From Leptospirillum ferrooxidans C2-3 (GTDB lineage: Bacteria > Nitrospirota > Leptospirillia > Leptospirillales > Leptospirillaceae), in assembly GCF_000284315.1 (NCBI RefSeq), contig NC_017094.1, forward strand, positions 2,263,486-2,327,485: DNA of 64,000 nt, written 5' to 3'. Below the pieces are notes generated by a model, which was not told the origin of the DNA, made no database searches, and saw nothing but the letters and a program-made list of their open reading frames with translations. Of the stretch, positions 33,086-41,538 are shown piece by piece (position 1 is the first letter of the stretch; each line of letters starts with the position of its first letter). The position numbers were made by a program, and so were the translations under genes.

Positions 33086-34183
33086 ATGAAAACAGATGTA
33101 CTTGTCGTTGGGGCGGGCTTTTCCGGAAGCGTCGTTTCACGGCAACTTGCAGATTCCGGGAAAACGGTCGTCATCATCGATAAAAGGTCCCATATTGCAG
33201 GAAATGCCTACGACACCAACGATAAACATGGCATATTGGTCCATACTTATGGTCCCCATATTTTCCACACCAACTCCCAGGAAGTCTTTAGCTATCTTTC
33301 GGCCTTCACCAAATGGCGACCTTACGAACACCGGGTTCTTGCAAGCATCGACGGCCAGCTTCTTCCCATTCCCATCAACATCGACACCGTCAACCGACTC
33401 TATGGCCTGAACCTCGATGAAGAAGGACTGAAGTCCTACTTCGAATCCGTTCGTGATCCAAGGGACCCGATCAAAACCAGCGAAGACGCCATTGTCAACA
33501 TTGTCGGATGGGATCTCTATAAAAAATTTTACAAGGGTTATACAAACAAACAATGGGGACTCGATCCCTCCGAGCTTTTTGCAAGTGTTGCGGCCCGGGT
33601 GCCAGTCCGGACCAACCATGACGATCGATATTTTACAGACACCCATCAGGCAATGCCGCTTGACGGCTATACCGAAATGTTTTCAAGGATGCTTGATCAT
33701 CCGGGGATCACCATTCGACTCGGAGTCGAGTACCAGAAAATTCGCCAGGAATACTCGCCAAAACACCTCGTCTATACCGGCCCCATCGATGAATACTTCG
33801 ATTTTTGCTTTGGCAAGCTCCCTTACAGAAGCCTTTTTTTTGAACACGAACACCTTCCAACGGTTCAAAAATTCCAGCAGGTGGGAACGGTCAACTACCC
33901 GAACGAGCATGAATACACCCGAATCACCGAATTCAAGCACCTCACGGGGCAGGAGCATTCCGGGACATCGATCGTCAGGGAGTACCCGAAAGCCGAAGGA
34001 GATCCCTATTACCCGATCCCTCGTCCTGAAAATGACGAGCTTTTCAAGCGCTACCAAAAGTTGGCCGAAAAAGAAAAGGGAGTCACATTCGTCGGACGAC
34101 TTGCCCAGTATCGCTATTACAATATGGATCAGGTCGTCGGTGCGGCTCTTTCCGCATCAAAATCGATCCTCGATGAAATATGA
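33086..34183 (+). CDS. glf: UDP-galactopyranose mutase
   Basis: Glf converts UDP-galactopyranose to UDP-galactofuranose using reduced FAD. The N-terminal FAD site is VLVVGAGFSGSVVSRQLADS, followed by RSHIAGNAYDTND and HTYGPHIFHTN; GYTNKQWG and RVPVRTNHDDRYFTD are further Glf signatures, and MDQVVGAALS near the end is typical. Length 365 fits the family (about 370). CAGGAGG precedes ATG 33086. It opens the large EPS operon and is followed by a GT2 enzyme of galactofuranosyltransferase-like style, so galactofuranose is probably part of the polymer or a linked glycan. Confidence 0.96.
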   Translation: MKTDVLVVGAGFSGSVVSRQLADSGKTVVIIDKRSHIAGNAYDTNDKHGILVHTYGPHIFHTNSQEVFSYLSAFTKWRPYEHRVLASIDGQLLPIPINIDTVNRLYGLNLDEEGLKSYFESVRDPRDPIKTSEDAIVNIVGWDLYKKFYKGYTNKQWGLDPSELFASVAARVPVRTNHDDRYFTDTHQAMPLDGYTEMFSRMLDHPGITIRLGVEYQKIRQEYSPKHLVYTGPIDEYFDFCFGKLPYRSLFFEHEHLPTVQKFQQVGTVNYPNEHEYTRITEFKHLTGQEHSGTSIVREYPKAEGDPYYPIPRPENDELFKRYQKLAEKEKGVTFVGRLAQYRYYNMDQVVGAALSASKSILDEI

Positions 34184-34275
34184 CCGTGGCGAACTGTTCG
34201 GAAAACATTCCCATCAATACGGAGATGAAAGTTCAAACACATGAAACACCCAAGACAATCGACTAAGAAAAACCG

Positions 34276-35256
34276 ATGAGCCTACACAAAGAACGGGCAA
34301 AGGAAACCATCGCCGCGGTTGTGGTCACCTATAACCGAAAAGAGCTTTTGATCGAGTGCCTTGATGCACTTCTTGGTCAAGATCCCCCGATTGATGCCAT
34401 TATTCTGGTCGACAACCAATCCATGACGGATACACCTCTTCTTCTGAAGGAAAAAGGGTTTCTGAAAGAACTTCCTCCGGGAGAAAACACCGGGACATGG
34501 GAGTCTACAACCTGCCACCCGGATTTTCCGACCATCCCCATCACCACCATCAGACTTCCAGAAAACACAGGAGGTGCGGGGGGATTTCATGAGGGAGTCA
34601 AAAAAGCCTTTGAGGCAGGATTCGACTGGTTATGGCTGATGGATGACGACGTCGAGCCCCAAAAAAACTGCCTTGGTGAACAGATGAAGTTCAAATCCCT
34701 TTCAAAATGTATCCATCCCAGGAAAATATTTCCTGACGGGACCCCACTCGAATGGGAGGGATACGTTAGCCTCGTCACCGGGCAGAGGGTCTTCCTTCAG
34801 GATATCTCCTTCAAAAAAGGGGCTGAGTACTGCGAGACAAACACAGGCTGTTTTGAGGGCATGCTCGTTCATCGGGACATTGTTTCTAAAATCGGCTTTC
34901 CGGACAAACGCTTTTTTATCGCAGGAGACGACTCGACCTACGGCTTTCTCGCCCATCTTCATACCAAGGTCCTTTATGCAAGAGATCCCATATTCCTGAA
35001 GAAAATTGGCAACAACGGACAGCCGATCACCGATAGAAGCATTTACTACGGAATGAGAAATACCTTTCTAAGGATCCGGACAATGAACGAACATGTCAAA
35101 AAACATCGCCTCATCCGAAACATGTTCATTCTTGTAAAGGCATCGGATTACTTCCTGAACATCCTGATGAGCCGAAATCCGAAGGTCCCGCCACTCAAAA
35201 TTCTCTTTAGGGCCTTTAAAGACGGTTTTTCTGGGCAATACGGGAAAGGGTTCTGA
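34276..35256 (+). CDS. Glycosyltransferase family 2 (galactofuranosyltransferase/rhamnosyltransferase-like)
   Basis: The 326-residue protein has VVVTYNRKELLIECL, then LPENTGGAGGFHEGVKKAF, then the metal-binding WLMDDDVEP block, an arrangement typical of GlfT-like and rhamnosyltransferase-like GT2 enzymes. It adds a sugar with inversion at the inner face of the cytoplasmic membrane. Because it directly follows glf, UDP-galactofuranose is the most likely donor. Its start has only a weak ribosome binding site. Confidence 0.85.
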   Translation: MSLHKERAKETIAAVVVTYNRKELLIECLDALLGQDPPIDAIILVDNQSMTDTPLLLKEKGFLKELPPGENTGTWESTTCHPDFPTIPITTIRLPENTGGAGGFHEGVKKAFEAGFDWLWLMDDDVEPQKNCLGEQMKFKSLSKCIHPRKIFPDGTPLEWEGYVSLVTGQRVFLQDISFKKGAEYCETNTGCFEGMLVHRDIVSKIGFPDKRFFIAGDDSTYGFLAHLHTKVLYARDPIFLKKIGNNGQPITDRSIYYGMRNTFLRIRTMNEHVKKHRLIRNMFILVKASDYFLNILMSRNPKVPPLKILFRAFKDGFSGQYGKGF

Positions 35257-35296
35257 TGACTATTCGATTTAAAACCAAACATTTTGAGGAGAATTT

Positions 35297-36151
35297 ATGA
35301 ATACCATCAAAAAAAACATCATCTTCGTGATAGCACTTTTGTTCATTGCCAGAACCTTTCTTTTTCCTGGGATTTCGATAGCAGAACAGGATTCTGGAAA
35401 CCACGGCGACTACACCATCGGAGTCGGGGACAGCCTCTCCATTCTTGTCTGGGATCAGGCCAATCTCAACCAGGAGATTACAGTCCTCCCTGATGGAAAC
35501 ATCACATTTCCTCTGATCGGAAACGTCAAGGCGGCCGGAACAACCAGCAAAACACTCGCCAGAAAAATATCCAACCGTCTAAACACCATCTTCCGGAAAA
35601 AACCAACGGTTACAGTCATTGTCAGATCCATTGGGAATGACTTTTTCTATATCATGGGGGCAGTCGCACATGCAGGAACCATCCCCTACACCCACCGGAC
35701 AAGGCTCCTTCAGGCCATTATTCTGGCCGGAGGTACGGTTGTCGGGGCCAAAACGGATTCCATCCTCCTCATACGAAACAACCACACCCGCACTGTTTCC
35801 ATCGAAGATCTCCAAAAAGGGGAACATCTGGAGAAAAATATCGAGATCAAACCACAAGACGTCATTATCGTGCCCATGAGCACCGACCAGATCTATATCA
35901 TGGGTGAAAGCAACGCTCCGGGTCCCTATTTCTATACCAAGGGTCTGACGGTACTGCAGGCCCTCCTGAATGCTCACGGATTCTCCCAGTTCGCTTCAAC
36001 CGGGTCAGTCAGAATCATCCGTCAGGAAAAAGATGGCAGCAAAAAGATCATCCATATCGACATCGATCATATCGAGAATGAAAAGAAGACAGAGCAAAAA
36101 GAATATCTCAAACCTGGCGATCTGATCTATATTCCCCAGCGGATGTTCTGA
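35297..36151 (+). CDS. Polysaccharide export protein (Wza-like, Poly_export plus SLBB)
   Basis: The 284-residue protein has a signal peptide (IIFVIALLFIARTFLFPGIS) but no lipobox Cys, unlike Wza. DYTIGVGDSLSILVW begins the polysaccharide export domain, followed by VLPDGNITFPLIGNVKAAG; two SLBB-type ligand-binding parts follow (near DFFYIMGAVAHAG and DQIYIMGESNAPG). It probably forms or lines the periplasmic/outer-membrane EPS exit. GAGGAG precedes the ATG. Its stop shares one base with the next start (TGATG). Confidence 0.9.
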   Translation: MNTIKKNIIFVIALLFIARTFLFPGISIAEQDSGNHGDYTIGVGDSLSILVWDQANLNQEITVLPDGNITFPLIGNVKAAGTTSKTLARKISNRLNTIFRKKPTVTVIVRSIGNDFFYIMGAVAHAGTIPYTHRTRLLQAIILAGGTVVGAKTDSILLIRNNHTRTVSIEDLQKGEHLEKNIEIKPQDVIIVPMSTDQIYIMGESNAPGPYFYTKGLTVLQALLNAHGFSQFASTGSVRIIRQEKDGSKKIIHIDIDHIENEKKTEQKEYLKPGDLIYIPQRMF

Positions 36152-37836
36152 TGAAAAAAGTTCTTCCGTTTTTTGGACTCTTCATCATTCTCTTGCTATC
36201 CCGGACCGTCTGGGGGGATCCGCTCTATCCCGGACTTGCCGGACCAACCGCTCCGGCAAGTCCGGCTCTCATGCCACAGAGCCCTGCATATCCCCAGATC
36301 AATCCGTCCGGACCTTCTCTCAACCCTTCACTGGCTCCAGGTCAGTCTGCTGGACCTTCTCAAGGGACAGGCCAAAACGGAAACAATACGCAGCCACAAC
36401 CGACATCTCCAAGTGAAGCACCGACATTCATGAACAACAGCATGCCAAATTCGGTCAATCCACTGAACCCGACCGCAACCTCCCCTGGAACTTTTTCGAG
36501 CCCGCTCATCAACAATTACATCCTGAACGGAGTTCCGGCCATGGCTGCCCCACTAATGGCAACGGTCTATCAGCCTTTCGGGCTCACCATGTTCCAGCCT
36601 AACCCCTACCAGGTGACACCACAAGGAACGATTTCTCTCACTGGAACAGCTGAATACGATACGAACATGACATTCTCCCCCAATCAACCAACTCCCGGAG
36701 AGGCCTACAGCATCAGTCCTGCCATCGCCTATTCGAACTTTGACGACTATGGGTATGCAAGTCTTCTGGGGAGTGCATCCTATTACCAGTACGATGCAGG
36801 ATCGAACATTTCCCCTTATGTGAATGAGATGGGTGGAGTGTCCGCAGGAACATATCTTGGGAACAGGGTCTTCGTCGGAGTTGAGGACTTTGTCAATCGT
36901 GGAGATACCCCCCAGAACATTGGATCTCCCCTTGAATTTTTGAACGGCGTGCAACCGTACCTTGAGAACACCGCCGGAGCCGAAGTCGGAATCGCCATTA
37001 CGCCCCGAATCACCTTTGTCGAGACAGCGAATGACTTCTATTTTGATGCCACAGCCTTTGGGGCCGGGATCGACAATATCCAGTCTCTTATGCAGACATT
37101 GAATTTCAACGAGGGACGAACCTACCTTTCGGCGACCTATATGTATTCACAAGGATCCTTCTCTCTTTTTCCAGGATTTATCTCGAACGGGGGCATGGGG
37201 TCAGCAAACAGGGTTCTCTCCAGACAAACCTCTATTGGTGTTGGAGGGAGCTATATCTATTATGAATATCAGGGAGACCCGCTAGCCAATTTTACGATGT
37301 TTTCCGAGTACGGCATGATCAACCACCAGTTCACCAAACGACTGTCCGGATCCATCGAGGGTGGCTGGAACGGAGTAACGTTTGAGCAGGGACAAACATA
37401 TCAGTCCCCCATGATCGACCTCGGACTGACTTACTCGATGCCGAACATGTCGATCGGAATCAACCTCGGGGAATACATGGAAAACCAGACCAACTACGGC
37501 ATCGAAATGGGTCCGGAAAAAATCAAAAGTGCTCTGGGATTCCTGAACCGTCAGCTAGGAGCCAAGACCTCCCTCACATCAATGATCGGATACACTCAGT
37601 ACACTTTCTTAAATGCCCCGGTCTACTCGAACAACTTCTTCCAGACCCTTCAGCCGACACAAAGTTATACTGGAACAGACATTATCCAGACCGACATGAT
37701 CACATGGAAAACCAGACCATGGCTCACGACCGGTATCATGTATAACCTGATCGACTTCTCTTCCAATATCCAGTCGACAAACGTCATCGATAACCAGTTT
37801 ATCGCATTTGTTTCAATGTATTATTCCTTTGAATAG
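36151..37836 (+). CDS. Outer-membrane beta-barrel protein of the EPS system
   Basis: The 561-residue protein has a signal peptide (FFGLFIILLLSRTVWG), a Pro/Ser/Asn-rich linker to about residue 130, then amphipathic strands in the style of outer-membrane porin-like proteins (ISLTGTAEYDTNMTFSPNQ, YASLLGSASYYQYDAG, SLTSMIGYTQYTFLN) ending in the aromatic FVSMYYSFE, a typical barrel C-terminus. Related barrels are often encoded beside EPS export genes of PEP-CTERM loci and may be the outer-membrane pore. Overlap with the export protein gene supports a joint role. Confidence 0.78.
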   Translation: MKKVLPFFGLFIILLLSRTVWGDPLYPGLAGPTAPASPALMPQSPAYPQINPSGPSLNPSLAPGQSAGPSQGTGQNGNNTQPQPTSPSEAPTFMNNSMPNSVNPLNPTATSPGTFSSPLINNYILNGVPAMAAPLMATVYQPFGLTMFQPNPYQVTPQGTISLTGTAEYDTNMTFSPNQPTPGEAYSISPAIAYSNFDDYGYASLLGSASYYQYDAGSNISPYVNEMGGVSAGTYLGNRVFVGVEDFVNRGDTPQNIGSPLEFLNGVQPYLENTAGAEVGIAITPRITFVETANDFYFDATAFGAGIDNIQSLMQTLNFNEGRTYLSATYMYSQGSFSLFPGFISNGGMGSANRVLSRQTSIGVGGSYIYYEYQGDPLANFTMFSEYGMINHQFTKRLSGSIEGGWNGVTFEQGQTYQSPMIDLGLTYSMPNMSIGINLGEYMENQTNYGIEMGPEKIKSALGFLNRQLGAKTSLTSMIGYTQYTFLNAPVYSNNFFQTLQPTQSYTGTDIIQTDMITWKTRPWLTTGIMYNLIDFSSNIQSTNVIDNQFIAFVSMYYSFE

Positions 37837-37899
37837 GATCACATCTCGAATGACCAGGCTGCACTTGACCACTGTTATTCATGATTTTCGGGAGAACGA

Positions 37900-39825
37900 A
37901 TGAATACACTTGATGCCAAAACACTTTTTTTTCTGGCATTGCTCAGCGTCAGGAAACACAAGCTTCTCGCCTTCGTTACCTTTTTTGTCCTCTTCATCCC
38001 ATTCGTTGTGGCCGGATTGAGCAAAAAACCCATCTATGTTGCCAAAGCGACCGTATACCTTAAGCCCAACAATTATTCCACTTCGGCCATCGGTAATCGC
38101 GTCCACCCACCCAGAAGTTTCGGCATCCAGATCGCCATTTTGAAAAGCCAGTACCTTGCTCAAAAAGTGGTCCAGGCTCTTCCTGACTCCACCCTCAGGG
38201 ATCTTGAATCCGACTCCCAATACACAAATTATCAGATGAAGATAACAAACATGATCCGAAAAATGATGGGAAAGGAACCCATCGTCATCAACCCCATGCA
38301 AAAAGCCGCCATGGAGCTTCGAAACGCCCGGATGGACTTCAAGGGTGGAGCCGGCAGCATACTCCGCATCGAGGGAGAGTCCGGGAACCCAAAAGTTGCC
38401 AGAGATCTGGTCAATGCCTATATCGACACCTTCAAGGATATTTCTAGCCACTTCGCACTGGAACAGCAAGCCGACCTCGACAAGAGCCTTTCTCTCCAGA
38501 TCATGAACGCCCAGAGCCTTCTCAAAAAGAGTGAAGAAGAGCTTCTGACTTTTGAGAACAGCGTGCGATCAAAAGGTGGAAAAAAGGGACCAGTCGATGT
38601 TTCAGACTATCTCTCTCAAGAGTCGGGACTCCTCAACTCCCTCAGGATGAAGAGATCCCAGCTACTTCTCTCTGAAACCGAATCCCATCCTGACGTAGTC
38701 GCTGTCAATCAGGAAATAAGCGGTATCAAAAAAGAAATTTCAAAACTTAGAAGCATGGTGGGCCCCTCCTCTTCGGCGCCGAGTGTCAGTAGCGCCGCAT
38801 GGGAAACATTTCTCGAATCCAACGTCAAGATGAACAGGGATCTCCGAGCCGAACTGGAAGAAGAAAGAAGCTCGGTCCGAATCATCTCCGACTCTAATCT
38901 TGAAAACATGATTATCATCGATCCTCCAACCATTCCGATGACTCCGCTGATGACAAAGGGATTCCGTGTAATCATCCTGGGATTCATCGCGGCTATCGGC
39001 GGATCTGTAGGGCTCCCCTTTCTATTGATGTTCTTCAGGAAACCGATTCAGGGAGAAGACAACCTCAAAATTCTGACCGGATACCAGAACCTCGCCAACA
39101 TCCCCAGAATCCAGAGACGCCATATTCCCGAAATCAATGGAAAAAAGGTTCTCCGGATAGACCACCCATTTGACCGGGAGGAGTTCTGGGTCTTCCAAAA
39201 GGAATTTGAATCCTTCTTTCTTCGGGTCAAACGCCTTCTCAAGATGAACAAGGGCCAGGTCCTCCTATTCACTAGCTGTGCACCGGAAGACGGAAAAAGC
39301 CTCACCGTCATGAACTTGGCCATGACCATGGCAGCCATGGGACATCGCGCCATCATTCTCGACACGGATACTGTCCGAGGCAGGGTGCAGGAAAATCTTG
39401 GGCTTCCAAATTCCTTTACCGTAGAAGATTTCCTACCCAGAAATGACGGCAGCTATTCCCGGATCGTATGGGACAATACCAACCTCGCCACGATATCGAT
39501 GGGTAATGCAGGCCCGGGATTCTGGAAAAAGAATCCGGAGGCGGTCATTTCAAAATGGTTCGAGATGCTTCGCTTTCAGTGTGACTATATCCTGATCGAC
39601 GCCCCCCCCCTCATGGCTTCAACCGATCTTCTCTCCCTTCCGGCCATGATAGACGGGGTTATTATCGTGGTCCGAGACAAGGTCACTGCGGAAAAAGATC
39701 TCCTGAAAGTTGAATCTCTCCTACGCGACCATCAGTTCGAAGTCATGGGCACCGTACTGAATTACTCAAAATCAACCCATATCCAGTATTATTATGGATA
39801 TGAGGAAACATCCAGAAAAAAATGA
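37900..39825 (+). CDS. Chain-length determinant with bacterial tyrosine kinase (Wzc-like BY-kinase)
   Basis: The 641-residue protein has an N-terminal membrane helix, a large periplasmic coiled-coil part (residues about 60-370 with KEISKLRSM), a second helix (GFRVIILGFIAAIGGSVG) and a cytoplasmic kinase: Walker A FTSCAPEDGKS (Lys466), A' ILDTDTV, and Walker B YILIDAPP (Asp567). The tail is Tyr-rich (IQYYYGYEE), the autophosphorylation site of BY-kinases. It controls EPS chain length and is the expected target of the phosphatases at 12.0 and 28.3 kb. A run of nine C lies in the Walker B codons. Confidence 0.92.
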   Translation: MNTLDAKTLFFLALLSVRKHKLLAFVTFFVLFIPFVVAGLSKKPIYVAKATVYLKPNNYSTSAIGNRVHPPRSFGIQIAILKSQYLAQKVVQALPDSTLRDLESDSQYTNYQMKITNMIRKMMGKEPIVINPMQKAAMELRNARMDFKGGAGSILRIEGESGNPKVARDLVNAYIDTFKDISSHFALEQQADLDKSLSLQIMNAQSLLKKSEEELLTFENSVRSKGGKKGPVDVSDYLSQESGLLNSLRMKRSQLLLSETESHPDVVAVNQEISGIKKEISKLRSMVGPSSSAPSVSSAAWETFLESNVKMNRDLRAELEEERSSVRIISDSNLENMIIIDPPTIPMTPLMTKGFRVIILGFIAAIGGSVGLPFLLMFFRKPIQGEDNLKILTGYQNLANIPRIQRRHIPEINGKKVLRIDHPFDREEFWVFQKEFESFFLRVKRLLKMNKGQVLLFTSCAPEDGKSLTVMNLAMTMAAMGHRAIILDTDTVRGRVQENLGLPNSFTVEDFLPRNDGSYSRIVWDNTNLATISMGNAGPGFWKKNPEAVISKWFEMLRFQCDYILIDAPPLMASTDLLSLPAMIDGVIIVVRDKVTAEKDLLKVESLLRDHQFEVMGTVLNYSKSTHIQYYYGYEETSRKK

Positions 39826-41462
39826 ACGACTGCCCTTCCCCCGATGATGCACCGGATCAAGCCGTTCCCACCCCGGGAAACAGGTGGAAACTCTCCGCTA
39901 AACCAATGTCCGGGGCAAGATGGGATAATCGCTGGGAAGAAACAGAAGATACTGGAGAGACAAGCTGGAAAAAGATCCCGGATCTCCGTCTTCGGGGATC
40001 AATCGCCATTCCGCGGGAGAACGCCCCCGGAACCGGAGTTCCTCCGATCCCCCTGACGGTCTATCTTCTTGCCATCCTTCTGGGATTCATCGCATCCTTC
40101 GATGTCTCCGTTCCCAGACCGATCATGCTTCTGGGCAGCGCCATGATTTTCATCCCCCTATTCTTTAAATCTCTCCAGTATCCTCTTCCCGCATTAATGG
40201 CCCTTATCGTTTACATTCCCTACTCCAAAGCCGTTTCAGGAAATCTTGGCGGAGCCGTCACGGGGCTGAACTTCACAACCGCTATCATGCTGCTTTGTTT
40301 CCTGTCAGCAAGCGCCGTATCAAGAAGAGATGCTCCATTGGCTGTTCTTCCGGGGGAACGGTCATTTCGACATCTGGTCGTTCTTTTCTGCATACTCGGA
40401 GCCTTCTCCGTTATTCATACCGATATCTCCTCTTCCGGATTTGGCCCTCTTTCTGCACTCGTCGACTATAAACGCTGGCTGGACCCCTTTCTCGTGTTCT
40501 TTGTTTTTTCGTATCTGCTGAAAACGGAGGAAGACGGACGTCTTCTCGTCACTCTCATGGCAATGTCCCTTGTTGTCATCGGACTCGGAACGTTCGAGGA
40601 ACATCGGATCAACGGAATGGCCCACCACCTTGTCCGACTGACGGGAATCGCCCAGCAAGCGAATCAGATGGGAGCATTCTACTCAAACTATCTCATGATC
40701 ATGATCGCTTTTTTCATGATGAAGGGACTTGGTCTTCGCCGAAGATTTTTCCTCTTTTTTGGATTGGGAGGATCTCTTCTTGGGCTTTTCATGACAGAAT
40801 CCCGAGGAGATGCCCTTTCCATGGCCATCGCTCTCATGTTTTTCTTTTTTATCAGAAGTCGCATCCTTTTTCTGGGGATTGTCGCCCTTCTCGCCGTCGC
40901 CATCCTCAATGCCCAATATCTTCCCGGTGGCCTTGGAACAAGACTTCAGCGCACGGTCGTTCATCAGGACGCGAATAGTCTGGACCAGAGAACCACGCTC
41001 GATGCCAGCGCCAGAACGAGACTTGCACTGTGGAAAGGAGCGACCGCGATGATAGAATCCCACCCCATTTTTGGAGTAGGCTATAAGATGTTTCAAAGCA
41101 ACATCTACCGATATGTTCCCAAAAATGACGAAACAGCTCATCTTTCCCTCAGAAATAGGGATGCCCACAACGCTTACCTGTTGATAGGTGCAGAAATGGG
41201 CATACCGACGCTCCTGGTCTTCATCTACCTGATCTTTTCAATGTTCCGGGTCTCTTTTTACAGTTTCTGGGTCAGTACCGACCGATTCTGGAAACTCGTC
41301 TGCCTCGGAACGGCAAGCACCGTTGTTTCTCTTGCGGTCACCAATATTTTTGGATCCCGCTTCAATAGCATGATCGTTACCGGATATTTGTGGGCGCTAC
41401 TCGCTATCATCCTGAAGATCCCGATCTGGCAGATGAACAAGATCTCACAGCAAAAGACCTGA
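39822..41462 (+). CDS. O-antigen ligase/polymerase-like protein (Wzy_C)
   Basis: The 546-residue protein has a charged N-terminal region of about 75 residues, then about 11-12 membrane helices. The large periplasmic loop carries the Wzy_C/WaaL signatures GVGYKMFQSNIYRYV and RDAHNAYLLIGAEMG, with the conserved His. It should polymerise EPS repeat units at the periplasmic face, or ligate them. It overlaps the BY-kinase stop in an ATGA, which fits co-regulated polymer length. The long N-terminal soluble part is unusual. Confidence 0.85.
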   Translation: MNDCPSPDDAPDQAVPTPGNRWKLSAKPMSGARWDNRWEETEDTGETSWKKIPDLRLRGSIAIPRENAPGTGVPPIPLTVYLLAILLGFIASFDVSVPRPIMLLGSAMIFIPLFFKSLQYPLPALMALIVYIPYSKAVSGNLGGAVTGLNFTTAIMLLCFLSASAVSRRDAPLAVLPGERSFRHLVVLFCILGAFSVIHTDISSSGFGPLSALVDYKRWLDPFLVFFVFSYLLKTEEDGRLLVTLMAMSLVVIGLGTFEEHRINGMAHHLVRLTGIAQQANQMGAFYSNYLMIMIAFFMMKGLGLRRRFFLFFGLGGSLLGLFMTESRGDALSMAIALMFFFFIRSRILFLGIVALLAVAILNAQYLPGGLGTRLQRTVVHQDANSLDQRTTLDASARTRLALWKGATAMIESHPIFGVGYKMFQSNIYRYVPKNDETAHLSLRNRDAHNAYLLIGAEMGIPTLLVFIYLIFSMFRVSFYSFWVSTDRFWKLVCLGTASTVVSLAVTNIFGSRFNSMIVTGYLWALLAIILKIPIWQMNKISQQKT

Positions 41463-41538
41463 CCCATTCATCGAAGAGGTAGCTCCTTAGCAATATGTTC
41501 GTTTCTGCATTCGAAAAACAGGAATAGAAGGAAAACAG

